A DNA stretch of 64,000 nucleotides from Mycobacterium sp. GTDB lineage: Bacteria; Actinomycetota; Actinomycetes; Mycobacteriales; Mycobacteriaceae. The stretch covers positions 93,565 through 157,564 of the forward strand of contig JACPVR010000015.1 in assembly GCA_016197405.1 (NCBI GenBank). Reading direction: 5' to 3'. A model generated the notes under the pieces. That model did no database searches. It was not told the DNA's origin and saw only the letters and a program-made list of their open reading frames with translations. Positions 8,144 to 17,406 of the stretch are shown in pieces. The first letter of the stretch is position 1. Each line of letters starts with the position of its first letter. Both the position numbers and the translations under genes were made by a program.

Positions 8144-9026
8144 GAGCCAGCTCCTGCCATTTCGCGGCGTCGGCCTGGGTGAGCGGGCCGTAGACGTCGG
8201 GTCTGCGGTCGCGCAGATGGAACATGCCGGCGCGCATGGCCCGGAAGGTCCCGTCGATATCCACTTCGGCAACAGCCATCCCGCTGCCCAGAAGTGTTGT
8301 GGCGAGCACATTTCCACCGGGGTCGACGACCTTGGCGTTGCCGACGTAACGCAGCGAGCCGAATGTGCCGCTCTGGTTGGAGGCCATCCAGAACACCTGG
8401 TTGTCCAGTGCGCGGGCACTGTCGAAAAGGTTGAACCGGTAGGTCCAGCGGTCGTCCTGCAGGTTCTCCGCGGTCGCGGTGCGGGCCGCCGGCCAGGCCG
8501 ACAGGCTGGCGATGATCTGCGCGCCCTGCAGTGCCATGATGCGGGCCGCTTCCGGGAAGGCCTTGTCGTAGCAGATCTGCAGACCGACCCGGCCGACCGG
8601 CGTGTCGAACACGTCGTAGCCGGAACCGGCCGAATACGACATTCCTTCACCGAGCGGCTGGTGGACCTTACGGTAGGAACCGTAGATCCGGTTGCCGTCC
8701 AGAATGGCTGCGGCGTTGTAGCGGGTCTCGCCGTCCTCGGCCAGCTCACAGAACCCGATCGCGATGACGAGGTCACCGATGATCTGCTGGACCCTGGCGA
8801 TTTCCGGGCCGTCGAGCCTGATGGCAGGCGGCAGTGATTTGGTGGTGGTCTTCACGGTGTCGCCGTGGTTGCCCAGCGAGGACAGGTAGCCACCGATGGC
8901 CGCCTCCGGCAGCACCATGAAGTCCACATTCTTGGCACGGGCCTCTTCGGTGAGCGACGCGATCAGCGCGTAGTTCTGTTCCAGGTCACGGGTGAAGTTC
9001 GCCGCAACCGATGCAAGTATCGTCAT
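8136..9026 (-). CDS. Nitrilase of the Nit1C cluster (Nit6803 / NitC-like)
   Basis: This 296-residue carbon-nitrogen hydrolase has an intact triad: Glu41 (LPEAAIGG), Lys120 (YRKVHQP) and Cys152 (LQICYDK). It hydrolyses nitriles to acids and ammonia, or to amides. Members of this branch include Synechocystis Nit6803 and the NitC proteins of Nit1C clusters, which have been linked genetically to bacterial growth on cyanide as nitrogen source. The ATG at 9026 is preferred over the adjoining GTG at 9029. It lies 32 bp downstream of the Sll0783-like gene and overlaps the small MSMEG_0570-like gene. A degenerate paralogue is encoded at 3230-4078. Confidence 0.92.
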   Translation of the reverse strand: MTILASVAANFTRDLEQNYALIASLTEEARAKNVDFMVLPEAAIGGYLSSLGNHGDTVKTTTKSLPPAIRLDGPEIARVQQIIGDLVIAIGFCELAEDGETRYNAAAILDGNRIYGSYRKVHQPLGEGMSYSAGSGYDVFDTPVGRVGLQICYDKAFPEAARIMALQGAQIIASLSAWPAARTATAENLQDDRWTYRFNLFDSARALDNQVFWMASNQSGTFGSLRYVGNAKVVDPGGNVLATTLLGSGMAVAEVDIDGTFRAMRAGMFHLRDRRPDVYGPLTQADAAKWQELAHA

Positions 9027-9058
9027 CACGAATCCTCAAGTCCTGCTGTGCTTTCGCC

Positions 9059-9580
9059 TCAGACCATGTATGTGGAGTTGATGATGGCGCCCTTGCGGGC
9101 GTAGTGGATCAGCGCGTCCTGCACGTCGAGCGGGTGCGCGGGGATGACGCCTTCGATCAGATCTTCCTCGCGTCCGCCGTGCAGTGCCAACCCGAAGCGG
9201 CAGCAGAACACCGTGCCGCCTTCGGCGATGAAGGTGCCCAGTGAGTCGTTGATGTTCTGCTCGCCGGGGAAGCCTGAATCACCGGTCTTCGGAAAGCCCC
9301 GGGTGGCAAGGCAATTGATCGCTCCGGGGCCGTAGAAGTAGATGGCTGACTCGAATCCTTTGCGCAGTGCGCGGGTGGCCTGCAACACGGCGACGAAGCT
9401 GACCGAGGACTCGTGGGCGATACCGTGCACCAGGGTGAAGTAGGACTCCCCGTCCTCGGCCTGGTAGTCGGGGAAGATCTTGGTGCCACCGTAGATGTTG
9501 GATCCCTTGGGTAGTGCGGGATGCGGGATCTCGGCGAGCGAGGTCTTGATGTTCTCGGCGATGGAATCGTCAAAAGGCAT
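9059..9580 (-). CDS. MSMEG_0572/Sll0783-family nitrogen starvation response protein
   Basis: This 173-residue protein is the first gene of the Nit1C operon. It is close to the Sll0783/MSMEG_0572 family, with conserved segments NIYGGTKIFPDYQ, FYGPGAINC and AEGGTVFCCRFG. A GGAG ribosome-binding motif lies about 6 bp upstream of ATG 9580. The fold resembles DsrE-like small proteins, and it carries cysteines at INCLA and FCCRFG that could be functional. The family is associated with nitrogen limitation in cyanobacteria (established for sll0783); the biochemical role is unknown. Confidence 0.87.
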   Translation of the reverse strand: MPFDDSIAENIKTSLAEIPHPALPKGSNIYGGTKIFPDYQAEDGESYFTLVHGIAHESSVSFVAVLQATRALRKGFESAIYFYGPGAINCLATRGFPKTGDSGFPGEQNINDSLGTFIAEGGTVFCCRFGLALHGGREEDLIEGVIPAHPLDVQDALIHYARKGAIINSTYMV

Positions 9581-9912
9581 GGGAATCTCCAGGTTTGGGT
9601 GTCGGGTGAAAGCTGACGGCGTCTGTGCCGGGGAGCCGGGATGATTTGTCGGCTGAAACCATTACAGGCTCCGCTGATTTCCGGGTGGTTAGCGATGGAA
9701 TACAGCTGCGTTATGAGGGGCTCACGGCGGAAATGCGGCCGTAACGTGCCGGGCTCAGGGCGCGGCGGGTGCTACCCACTGGGCGGCGATACCAAAACCC
9801 TTGTGACAACCCTCATATCCGCTGCATATCGGGCTCATGTCACCGTCGTCCGCGCTGACAGCACCGCACATCACGGCTACCGTCGAAGCGGTACCTGATC
9901 TGTCGTCCCCGA
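9581..9912. promoter_or_regulatory. Divergent intergenic region between Nit1C operon and MscS gene
   Basis: About 330 bp separate the two divergent genes. On the minus strand a GGAG motif precedes ATG 9580. At 9677-9692 the minus strand reads ctaac-N6-gaaat, a partial match to a GlnR half-site (gTnAC-N6-GaAAC), which would fit nitrogen control but is too weak to call. On the plus strand, ttgtga at 9801 and gcatat/tatcgg near 9824 could serve as a promoter for the channel gene. No gene or RNA is evident here. Confidence 0.4.
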
Positions 9913-11172
9913 TTGTCCGGAGCACGCGTCTGCCATGCCCGAGAACCCACGCTGGAAACCGCAACCAATCTCGCCGTCACCCTTGCCTGGGTGACCGGAG
10001 CCGTGATCGTCACCTACCTGGTGGGGGTCGCGCTGACCTGGGCGGTGTCTCGCATCGGCAGGCGCAGCCACATCCTGCGCGATGTCGCCGAACTGACCAG
10101 AATGCCGGTGCGCGCCACCTTGGTGGTCGTCGCGGCGACCATCGCCGTCAACCGCACCTCGGCGCAGTCGGCGAGTTGGCGCGGCTGGCTGGACCACACC
10201 CTGGTCATCGCGCTGATCGGTGCCATCACCTGGCTGCTGGCGCGGCTGGTCAAGGTCGTCGAACGCCGCATGCTGTCGCGATTCGCCGGTGGCGAGACCG
10301 AGATGACCGATGCCGACCGGCACCGCAGGCGCGCCAAGACCCAGATCACCACGCTGCGCCGGCTCGTCATCGCCATCGTCGTGCTGTTCGGGGCCGCGGC
10401 GGCGCTCATGACCTTCCCGGCGTTCGCCAACATCGGGACGACGTTGTTCGCCTCGGCCGGCGTGTTGTCGGTCGTCGCCGGCCTGGCCGCGCAGACGTCG
10501 CTGGGCTCGGTGTTCGCCGGAATGCAGATCGCGTTCTCCGATGCCATCCGGGTCGGCGATGTCGTGGTGCTGGAGGACGAGTGGGGCCGTATCGAGGAGA
10601 TCACCCTGACCTACGTGGTGGTCCAGCTGTGGGATCAGCGCCGGCTGGTGTTGCCGACCACCTACTTCACCACCACGCCGTTCCAGAACTGGACCCGCAA
10701 CGCGACCGAACTGCTGGGCACCACCGAACTCGACGTCGACTTCACCGTGCCGTTCGAGGAGATGCGCGCCGAGCTGGCCCGGCTGCTGGCGCGCAGTGAA
10801 CTGTGGGACGGCCGGGTAGGCATCCTGCAGGTAACCGACGCCGTCGGCGGCTATGTCCGGGTCCGGATGCTGGTGAGCGCACCCAATGCACCGGCATTGT
10901 TCGACTTACGCTGCGAGGTCCGCGAAGGAATGGTGGCCTGGCTGCAGCGCGAGGCACCCGGCGCGATGCCGCATTGGCGCCTCGAACAGTCTCGATCGCG
11001 ACCGCACACCCCGCAGAAGACCAACGCCCGCGAGAAGGCCGACTCCGGTCTGTTCACCGGCAGCGCGCAGGCCGAGGAACGTCGCCGGGCCTTCGAAACC
11101 GACGATGACGACGCCTCACCCCGCAACGGCAGCCGGGACGACTACATCTGGGCGCACGGCGACTCGAACTAG
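9913..11172 (+). CDS. MscS-family mechanosensitive channel protein
   Basis: The protein has up to 419 residues. The exact start is uncertain: the first candidate in frame is TTG 9913, and no ATG precedes the first membrane segment. Three hydrophobic segments fall at about residues 18-45, 85-105 and 150-180. They are followed by the pore-helix and beta-domain signature: GVLSVVAGLAAQTSLGSVFAG, then FSDAIRVGDVVVLEDEWGRIEEI. This is typical of the MscS family, which releases solutes on osmotic downshock. The C-terminus is a hydrophilic, charged tail of about 70 residues. Its TAG stop interlocks with the TAG stop of the convergent gene in the 4-bp sequence CTAG. Confidence 0.85.
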   Translation: MSGARVCHAREPTLETATNLAVTLAWVTGAVIVTYLVGVALTWAVSRIGRRSHILRDVAELTRMPVRATLVVVAATIAVNRTSAQSASWRGWLDHTLVIALIGAITWLLARLVKVVERRMLSRFAGGETEMTDADRHRRRAKTQITTLRRLVIAIVVLFGAAAALMTFPAFANIGTTLFASAGVLSVVAGLAAQTSLGSVFAGMQIAFSDAIRVGDVVVLEDEWGRIEEITLTYVVVQLWDQRRLVLPTTYFTTTPFQNWTRNATELLGTTELDVDFTVPFEEMRAELARLLARSELWDGRVGILQVTDAVGGYVRVRMLVSAPNAPALFDLRCEVREGMVAWLQREAPGAMPHWRLEQSRSRPHTPQKTNAREKADSGLFTGSAQAEERRRAFETDDDDASPRNGSRDDYIWAHGDSN

Positions 11173-12158
11173 GCCACGCCGAGTGCCGGGCCGATGGTGG
11201 TGTTCCAGGATTCCTGCATCTCGGATTCGAAAAGCCCCCAGGTGTGTGATCCGTCGGGGCGGACGATGTAGGTAACCGGAACGCCGGCGGCGGCGGCGTT
11301 GTCGGCGAACACCCGGGTGCTGTCGGCGACGATGCGTTCGATGAATCCGCCGGTGATGTTGGGGCCGAAGTTGTCGGGCAGTCGATCGACGGTTCCGGGG
11401 TTTCCGCTGGCCGATGCCGCGACGTACACCGCTGTGCCACGCAGCTTCTCGACGTTCTTGGACGGGTCGTGTGCCACCCACAACGGTCCGCCGCCGGGAC
11501 CCCACATGGCATCGGCACTGGCGCCGCCGCCCATCAGGGTCAACCCCACCTGCTGGGAGTTGTCCGACGGGGTCAGGAAACCGCTGTAGGAACCGACAGC
11601 CTTGTAGAGCCCAGGTGCCTGGACGGCGTAGTCGACGGCGGTGCCGCCGGTGCTGGACAGCCCACCTACGGCGTTCTTACCGTTGGTCTTGTACTGGGCG
11701 TTGATCAGCGGTGGCAGTTCCCGGGTCATGTAGGTCTGGTACTGCTTGCTCGGGTCGGCGATCCAGTCGGTGTACCAGCTGAATTGCCCGCCGAGCGGCG
11801 ACACCACGTTGACGTTCTTGTCGGCGAAGAAGCCCTGGATGTCGGTCATGCCGAACCAGCTCTTGGTGCCCGGCGCCCAGTTCCCGCCGGGGTCGAGGTT
11901 GTCGCCGCCGTCGATACCGGGAAGCAGATAGAGCACCGGCGCCCCACTTTTGGGCGCCTTGAAAACGTCGTTGACGATGATCTTGTCCATCGACGGTGAA
12001 TACACCGACACCTTGTCCCAGCGGTCGTTCACCTTTTCGATTCCGGTGATATGCGCACCCTGGCCCGGCTCGGCGTACGCCAGCTCGGGTGAAAGATATG
12101 CAAAAGCCGATATCAGGACAATGGTCAGGACGGCGATGCGGCCCCCGCGTCGTATCAC
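11169..12158 (-). CDS. Antigen 85/mycolyltransferase-like secreted esterase
   Basis: The protein has about 329 residues if GTG 12158 is used. That start directly begins a signal peptide (basic IRRGGR, a hydrophobic core, then AYAEPG); the open frame reaches 12269. The mature domain resembles the antigen 85/esterase fold: VLYLLPGIDGG, a nucleophile elbow GLSSTGG, then a C-terminal DGSHTWGLFE carrying the likely catalytic His. True Ag85 proteins have GLSMAGS-like elbows and GTHSW, so this is a distant member. It probably acts on mycolates or other acyl glycans in the cell envelope. A 143-bp, relatively AT-rich stretch separates it from the isocitrate lyase gene. Confidence 0.78.
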   Translation of the reverse strand: MIRRGGRIAVLTIVLISAFAYLSPELAYAEPGQGAHITGIEKVNDRWDKVSVYSPSMDKIIVNDVFKAPKSGAPVLYLLPGIDGGDNLDPGGNWAPGTKSWFGMTDIQGFFADKNVNVVSPLGGQFSWYTDWIADPSKQYQTYMTRELPPLINAQYKTNGKNAVGGLSSTGGTAVDYAVQAPGLYKAVGSYSGFLTPSDNSQQVGLTLMGGGASADAMWGPGGGPLWVAHDPSKNVEKLRGTAVYVAASASGNPGTVDRLPDNFGPNITGGFIERIVADSTRVFADNAAAAGVPVTYIVRPDGSHTWGLFESEMQESWNTTIGPALGVA

Positions 12159-12301
12159 CGGCTGATTATTAGCGGTGCGATCTTGATGGCGCAAGCCAAA
12201 CAACGAACACTTTCCGACGAGCAAACGACCATTGATTGCAAAGGGAAAAACAACTATTTCCGCACGCAAAAGAATGGCGTTTGCTCCGCCGTCGCGACCC
12301 G

Positions 12302-14590
12302 CTAGTCCTCTTTCCGGATCAGTTTCTGCAGCGCCGCACCGTCGGGTGCGAGCAGCTCGTCAATGCGGTCGTGGTTGACATCGGCGACCACGATCTCGCC
12401 GACATCCTGATGCACATCGCGGAAGATGCCGTGCGACTTCATCTTCTGGGTCTGATAGATGTTGTCGTCGGTGGGCGTCACGTAATACACCGCGTCGGCC
12501 TTGAAGCGGTGGATGAGCCACAGATGGATGAGCGTCATCAACCGCTTCTGCCGCAGCTGCTCGCCGAAGGTGTTCTGGTCACGCACCGTCAGGATGCTGC
12601 GGCCGTTGCGGTCCTTGATCGGGTCGACCAGCACATTGGCCAGCTTCTCGTCGTCCTTGCCGTAGATGGCCAATTCGAGCACTTCACCGCCGGCGCGCAA
12701 CGGCCGGAACTGGATGCGTAACTGTTCGCCGAGGTGGTAGTGCTCGCCCCACAGCGCCAGCCATTCCTCCAGCAGCTTCTTGGGCACCTCGGTCTGCACC
12801 AGATGCTGATGTTGCGTGGAGCCCTTGCCCATCGACTTGGTGGTCGCGGTGCGGCCCGAAGAGGCAGCCAGCGCGGCGTCGCTGCGCGGTCCGCCGACCA
12901 GCGTCTGCGGTGTGCGGTAGGGAGATTCGACGAGCCGCATCTTGCGCTGCAGCCGGGCCAGTGCCAGCATGCCGTCCTGGCGTAGCGCGCCGGCGAACTC
13001 CTCGGCCGCGACACCGTCGATCTGGTGGCCGCCGTAGGTCATGAAATTGAAGACGAAGCCCATCTTGCCGATTTCCTCGGGGAAGGCCCGCATCTCGTCA
13101 TCGGTCATACCGGTGGTGTCCCAGTTGAACGACGGCGACAGGTTATAGGCCAGCATCTTGTCCGGATACACCGCGTGGATGGCATCGGCGAACTGTTTGG
13201 CGTCGGCCAGGTCGGCGGTCTTGGTCTCCATCCACAGGATGTCGGCAAAAGGCGCTGCCGCAAGCGATTTCGCGATCGCATACGGGATACCGCCGCGCAC
13301 CTGGTAGTAGCCCTCCGGTGTCTTGGCGCGCTCGCAGTCCCACGGCGCGTCGGCGCCGAGCTCCCGGGCCTTCTCGCGCGCGGCGTACAGCGAGGCATGC
13401 TCGGCGAACTCGCGCCACTGCGCCGCGCTCATGTCGTGCGGCTCGCCCTCGCGCTCACGGAACTCCAGGAGTTCGGCGACCGCTTCGCCGTAGGTTTGCA
13501 GCCCGGCATCGGCCTGCCAGGCATCGACGAACTTCGACTCGACCTCGTCGAACAGTGCATCCACCGATTGCTCGGTGCCGTCGCGCCGGGTGGCGGCGGC
13601 CTCCCGCACGGCGGCCAGCAGACCGTGCCGGTCCAACCACGCGACGGCGACGGCGTATTCACCCTCGGGCAGCGCATAGAGCAGATGGCCGTTGAGTTCG
13701 GTGACACCGGCCTCGTAGAAACTGCGGACCAGTGCCAGGAAGCACGCCTTGTACGGCGGCACCTTGAGGTTGGTGGCGCCCAGCAGGAACGGCTGGTCAC
13801 GTTCGTCGGCCCGACTGTCGATCAGGTTGGCCGCCTCGGCATCGGTGCGCGCCACGATGATGCCCGGCACCCGCATGATGTCGAGCTGGAACCGGGCGGT
13901 GTTGAGCCGCTTGATCTGCTCATCCGAGGGCACCAGAACCTTGCCGCCCTGATGGCCGCACTTCTTGGTGCCCGGCCGCTGATCTTCGATGTGATAACCG
14001 GGTACCCCGGCCTCGACGAAACGCCGAATCAGGTTGCGGACGTGCGGATCTCCACCGTGACCGGTATCGGCGTCGGCGATGATGAAAGGCCGGAAATCGG
14101 TGGCCGGGGTGGCGGCGCGCTGTTCGGGGGTCATCCGCAGCCGCAGGTACTGCTGATTGCGGTCGGCGGTCAGCAGAGCGCGCACCAGACCGGCGGCCTC
14201 GTCGGGCACCTGGCTCAGCGGATAACTGGCCAGATCAGGTCCCGGATCCTCGCTCAGCGACCCCTTGGCCGATGTCGCCCAGCCACCGAGGTAGATGCCC
14301 TCGATGCCCTGGCGTTTGATGGTGACCGCCTGCCCCGGCGAGTACGGGCCGAACGTCGTGATGCTCTTGTGCTGGGAGAACAACTCCCGCAGACGGGCGT
14401 AGAACGCCGTCGCGGCGTCGCGCGCGACGACATACTCGGTGGGGATGGTGCCGCGCTGCTCGGCGACCTGACGCGCGGTGTAGAGCCGGGTGATGCCCTC
14501 GAAACGCGGACTGTCGATATACCGCTGAGTGGCGGCGACATCGTCTTCGAACGGTGTCTGAGCCTGGGGTTCCGCTTCGATTATCGACAT
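12302..14590 (-). CDS. icl2: Isocitrate lyase, long ICL2/AceA type
   Basis: This 762-residue protein cleaves isocitrate to succinate and glyoxylate in the glyoxylate shunt. The catalytic motif KKCGH is at residues 209-213 (nucleophilic Cys211). Metal/substrate segments DADTGHGG (173-180) and HIEDQ (200-204) are intact. The length is near the 766 residues of M. tuberculosis ICL2, far above the ~430 of ICL1. The extra C-terminal domain (about 600-762) fits the ICL2 regulatory module reported to respond to acetyl-CoA or propionyl-CoA. It is preceded by the quinone reductase gene with a 58-bp gap. Confidence 0.95.
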   Translation of the reverse strand: MSIIEAEPQAQTPFEDDVAATQRYIDSPRFEGITRLYTARQVAEQRGTIPTEYVVARDAATAFYARLRELFSQHKSITTFGPYSPGQAVTIKRQGIEGIYLGGWATSAKGSLSEDPGPDLASYPLSQVPDEAAGLVRALLTADRNQQYLRLRMTPEQRAATPATDFRPFIIADADTGHGGDPHVRNLIRRFVEAGVPGYHIEDQRPGTKKCGHQGGKVLVPSDEQIKRLNTARFQLDIMRVPGIIVARTDAEAANLIDSRADERDQPFLLGATNLKVPPYKACFLALVRSFYEAGVTELNGHLLYALPEGEYAVAVAWLDRHGLLAAVREAAATRRDGTEQSVDALFDEVESKFVDAWQADAGLQTYGEAVAELLEFREREGEPHDMSAAQWREFAEHASLYAAREKARELGADAPWDCERAKTPEGYYQVRGGIPYAIAKSLAAAPFADILWMETKTADLADAKQFADAIHAVYPDKMLAYNLSPSFNWDTTGMTDDEMRAFPEEIGKMGFVFNFMTYGGHQIDGVAAEEFAGALRQDGMLALARLQRKMRLVESPYRTPQTLVGGPRSDAALAASSGRTATTKSMGKGSTQHQHLVQTEVPKKLLEEWLALWGEHYHLGEQLRIQFRPLRAGGEVLELAIYGKDDEKLANVLVDPIKDRNGRSILTVRDQNTFGEQLRQKRLMTLIHLWLIHRFKADAVYYVTPTDDNIYQTQKMKSHGIFRDVHQDVGEIVVADVNHDRIDELLAPDGAALQKLIRKED

Positions 14591-14648
14591 GCCTCTGCGC
14601 TCCTCGCTGAGCCGGAATTCTGCGTCTGTGACAGCGAGTCTATTGCGG

Positions 14649-15563
14649 TTACCGGACGGTAAGGACGGCTTTGCCTGCGACCGTGCGATTCAGTAGGGCC
14701 TCGGCCGCGCCGGACACATTGGTCCAGGAATCCCGCAGTCCGATCTGCGGGTCGAGTTCGCCGTCGGCCAGCAGCGTCAGCAGATAGCGCAGGTCGGCGT
14801 CGAACGGGGCGCGAACCGTGAACGGCTCGATTCGCCTGCGCCCGCCCAGCCGGCGCTGCTCCTCGAAATCGATGGTGGTGGGCTGTCCTGATGCCATGCC
14901 GATCGATTGCACCGAACCGCCGTCGGCCACTTTCGAGAACGCGTCGGCCAGCAGTTGACCGCCGACATTGTCGAGCACCCCGAAAACCGGCTCGGTGACA
15001 CTGTCGAGGCCCACCACGACCTCGGCTGCCCCCAATTTGTCCAGCCCCGCACCGCGTGCGGGGCTACCGACCGCGGCGACGACGTGCGCACCGGCCCGCG
15101 CGGCCAGCTGCACTGCGAAGCGGCCGACACCGCCGGACGCGCCGGTGATCAGGACGCGTCTGCCGACGACGGGACCCAGCGCGCGCAGCGCCTGCAGTGC
15201 CGTCACCGCGGCCACCGGCAGGGCCGCGGCCTCTTCGAACTCGACGAACGGCGGCAGCTCGGCGAGATTCTCGGTCGCCACCGCCCGCTGCTCGGCCCAG
15301 CCGCCTTCACCGTCGAAGCCGACGACACGGGTGCCGGCCGGCGGGCCGGATCCGTCGGCCGCGGCCGCTACGACGACACCGGCGGCATCCCAGCCGGGTA
15401 TTTCGCCCGGTTGGCGCATGCGGTCGATCCAGTGCACTTCGCCGAAGTTGAGGCCGATGGCATACACATCGATGAGGGCTTGGCCGGGCGCCGGCACGGG
15501 CGCCGCGGTCTCGTCCATCCGCAGCTTGGCCGGAGCATCAGGGTCATAGACGATGGCGCGCAT
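14649..15563 (-). CDS. Zinc-independent medium-chain quinone/NADPH oxidoreductase
   Basis: This 304-residue MDR-superfamily protein has a GroES-like N-terminal domain ([21 protein letters not shown]), then a Rossmann domain with [14 protein letters not shown] around residues 140-155. The zinc-binding cysteines of alcohol dehydrogenases are absent, so it fits the quinone oxidoreductase/enoyl reductase branch. Substrate unknown. It lies between an aldo-keto reductase gene (50 bp upstream) and icl2 on the same strand; these may form a loose transcription unit. Confidence 0.85.
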   Translation of the reverse strand: MRAIVYDPDAPAKLRMDETAAPVPAPGQALIDVYAIGLNFGEVHWIDRMRQPGEIPGWDAAGVVVAAAADGSGPPAGTRVVGFDGEGGWAEQRAVATENLAELPPFVEFEEAAALPVAAVTALQALRALGPVVGRRVLITGASGGVGRFAVQLAARAGAHVVAAVGSPARGAGLDKLGAAEVVVGLDSVTEPVFGVLDNVGGQLLADAFSKVADGGSVQSIGMASGQPTTIDFEEQRRLGGRRRIEPFTVRAPFDADLRYLLTLLADGELDPQIGLRDSWTNVSGAAEALLNRTVAGKAVLTVR

Positions 15564-15613
15564 GATCGCGCCAACCGCGGCGAGCGCCGGTGTATTCCCG
15601 CCGCCCGTGCCGG

Positions 15614-16582
15614 CTAAACCCCGATCTTCTCCCGGACCGAGTCGACGAAACTTCGCACCGAGGACACCGGGTGGAAAGCGCGGGCCGCTGCCGTCAGGGC
15701 CGATTGCGCCTCGGGCGACAACTCGATATCGGCGGCCGCCACATTGAATTCCAGCTGCTCGACACTGGAGGCGCCCGGAATGGCAACGACACCAGGCAGA
15801 TTCAGCAGCCAGGCCAGTGCCACCTGTGGCGGTTTCGCCGAGACCTGCCCCGCGACATCGCGCAGTGTGTCCAGCAGCGGTTCGATGCGTCTGAGATTCT
15901 CGGTGCCGAACAGCCGGTTCGCGGCCCTTACACCGCCGGGACGGTTGTCGACACCGTATTTTCCGCCGAGCAGGCCCTGGGCCAACGGGCTGTAGGCGAT
16001 CACCATGCGGTTCTCGCGTTCGGCGAACGGCACCAGGTCCTCGAGCGGTTCCGGGTGGGCCAGTGAGAAGTGCACCTGATTGCTGATCACCGGGCGTCCG
16101 AGAGCGGCATCGGCTTTGCGCCAGCGGTCCAGCGAGTAGTTCGAGACGCCGGCCGCACCGATGCGGCCACTATCGAGCAGCTCGCGCATCCCGGGCATGA
16201 TCACCGAATCGGGCACCACCGGATTGGGTTGGTGGATCTGGTAGAGCGGGATGCGGTCGAGACCCAGCCGGCGCGCACTGGCTTCCTCGCGCTGTCTGAC
16301 GATCGCCGGGAACGTGGCGACCGGGAAGATCTTGCTGGCCACGACCACGTCACCACGGGCGTCGCCGAGCGCGTCACCGAGGATGCGTTCACTCTTCCCG
16401 GTTCCGTAGATCTCGGCGGTGTCGAAAAGCGTGACGCCCAGTGCGAGGGCGCGGGTCACGATCTCTTTCGCCGGGCCGGTGGCGTAGCTGTCGCCGTAGC
16501 CCCACTCCCGGGAACCGAACTGCCAGGTACCCAGCCCGATCCGGCTGACTTCTCCGAGGCCGTCGACATTGAGGTACTTCAT
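15614..16582 (-). CDS. Aldo/keto reductase
   Basis: This 322-residue NADPH-dependent (beta/alpha)8-barrel reductase has all four catalytic residues in context: Asp and Tyr in FDTAEIYG, Lys in VVASKIF and His in LYQIHQP. The C-terminal cofactor-binding part has VAIPGASSVEQLE. Substrate is not predictable. ATG 16582 begins the conserved MKYLNVDGLGEVSRIGLGTW strand. It is 34 bp downstream of the SDR gene and probably co-transcribed with it, so it may be controlled by the TetR gene at 17407. Confidence 0.88.
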   Translation of the reverse strand: MKYLNVDGLGEVSRIGLGTWQFGSREWGYGDSYATGPAKEIVTRALALGVTLFDTAEIYGTGKSERILGDALGDARGDVVVASKIFPVATFPAIVRQREEASARRLGLDRIPLYQIHQPNPVVPDSVIMPGMRELLDSGRIGAAGVSNYSLDRWRKADAALGRPVISNQVHFSLAHPEPLEDLVPFAERENRMVIAYSPLAQGLLGGKYGVDNRPGGVRAANRLFGTENLRRIEPLLDTLRDVAGQVSAKPPQVALAWLLNLPGVVAIPGASSVEQLEFNVAAADIELSPEAQSALTAAARAFHPVSSVRSFVDSVREKIGV

Positions 16583-16616
16583 GACCTCACCGTACTGATG
16601 CCGGGAGTGTGGGGTG

Positions 16617-17351
16617 TCAGATCGCGGCGCTCAGGGCGTTCATCACAACCTCGGCCTCGGTTCGGTTCTGATAGAGCCGCCATGCCGACTCGGCCAGGAC
16701 GTCGGGATCGAGCAAACCGGCCGGCGCTGCGCCGAACGCCGAGGTTCCGGCCGTCATCGCGGTGTGGATATCGCTGCGCTCGATGAGCCCGCCGACGGTC
16801 ACGGTCCCGGCGTAGACCCCGGCGGGGGCGAGCGCGGCGTGCAGCGTCAGGGCGTACATTCGCAGCGCGGCGCCGGCCAGCGCCAGACCGCCCAACGGTG
16901 GCATGGGAACCACACTGCTCAGGCCTCCGGCGAACAGCAGCCCGCCCGAGCCGCGCGCGGTGAGCTCGGGAATGAGCAATGACGCGAAGTCGACCGCCGG
17001 GACGACGCTGCGCAGCGCCTTGTTGGCGCCTGTGGCGTCCAGTTCGGTGATATCGCGTGGCGCGACATCGAATCCGGCCGGACCGTAGTAGCCGACATCG
17101 ATGCGACCGAACAGATTTCGGGTGCCGTCGACGACGTTGCGCAGTGCCGACGGGTCGCTGATATCGGCCCGGAAAGCGGCGGCCTCCACACCGGCACGGG
17201 CCAGCGAATCCAGGTATGTGGCGTGCCGGGCATCGCTGCGGGACACCAGGACGACGGAGTAACCCTCGGCGCCGAAACGGTGCGCGATCGACAAACCGAG
17301 GCCGGGTCCGGCGCCGAGGACAAGCAGCACGCGCGGCGAAGTTGAGGTCAT
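16617..17351 (-). CDS. Short-chain dehydrogenase-fold protein lacking the catalytic Tyr/Lys
   Basis: The protein has 244 residues from ATG 17351 (MTSTSPRVLLVLGAG). The Rossmann glycine motif is GAGPGLG near residues 13-19. A Ser is present in GGLSS, but the expected YxxxK motif reads LALAG, so both catalytic Tyr and Lys are missing. The protein may bind a nucleotide without classical SDR catalysis, or belong to an atypical subgroup. It is divergent from a TetR gene; its start codon lies inside a pair of inverted repeats (17337-17392), so TetR repression of this gene and of the downstream aldo-keto reductase is likely. Confidence 0.82.
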   Translation of the reverse strand: MTSTSPRVLLVLGAGPGLGLSIAHRFGAEGYSVVLVSRSDARHATYLDSLARAGVEAAAFRADISDPSALRNVVDGTRNLFGRIDVGYYGPAGFDVAPRDITELDATGANKALRSVVPAVDFASLLIPELTARGSGGLLFAGGLSSVVPMPPLGGLALAGAALRMYALTLHAALAPAGVYAGTVTVGGLIERSDIHTAMTAGTSAFGAAPAGLLDPDVLAESAWRLYQNRTEAEVVMNALSAAI

Positions 17352-17392
17352 CCTCAAGTTGATACCATAAACTGAGGTGGCCCTCAACTTCG
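17337..17392. promoter_or_regulatory. Nested inverted repeats (probable TetR operator) between SDR and TetR genes
   Basis: Two perfect 11-bp arms, cgaagttgagg at 17337-17347 and its reverse complement cctcaacttcg at 17382-17392, flank an inner imperfect palindrome (cctca at 17352-17356, tgagg at 17373-17377). The site covers the SDR start codon (17351) and the region just before the TetR GTG start (17407). It is a good candidate for autoregulated, divergent control by the adjacent TetR protein. Confidence 0.65.
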
Positions 17393-17406
17393 TTTACACT
17401 GCCCAG

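Noticed and set aside
9677..9692. GlnR-like half-site upstream of the Nit1C operon
   Set aside because: Only one partial gTnAC-N6-GaAAC match and no second half-site; too weak to call without experimental or comparative support.
9837..10799. Alternative 320-codon plus-strand frame overlapping the MscS gene
   Set aside because: The product is Arg-rich with no membrane segments, whereas the frame from 9913 shows the complete MscS signature.
13025..14662. 545-codon open frame opposite icl2
   Set aside because: It is antisense to a clear isocitrate lyase; its translation is Arg/Gly/His-rich without motifs. Such frames arise from high GC at third positions.
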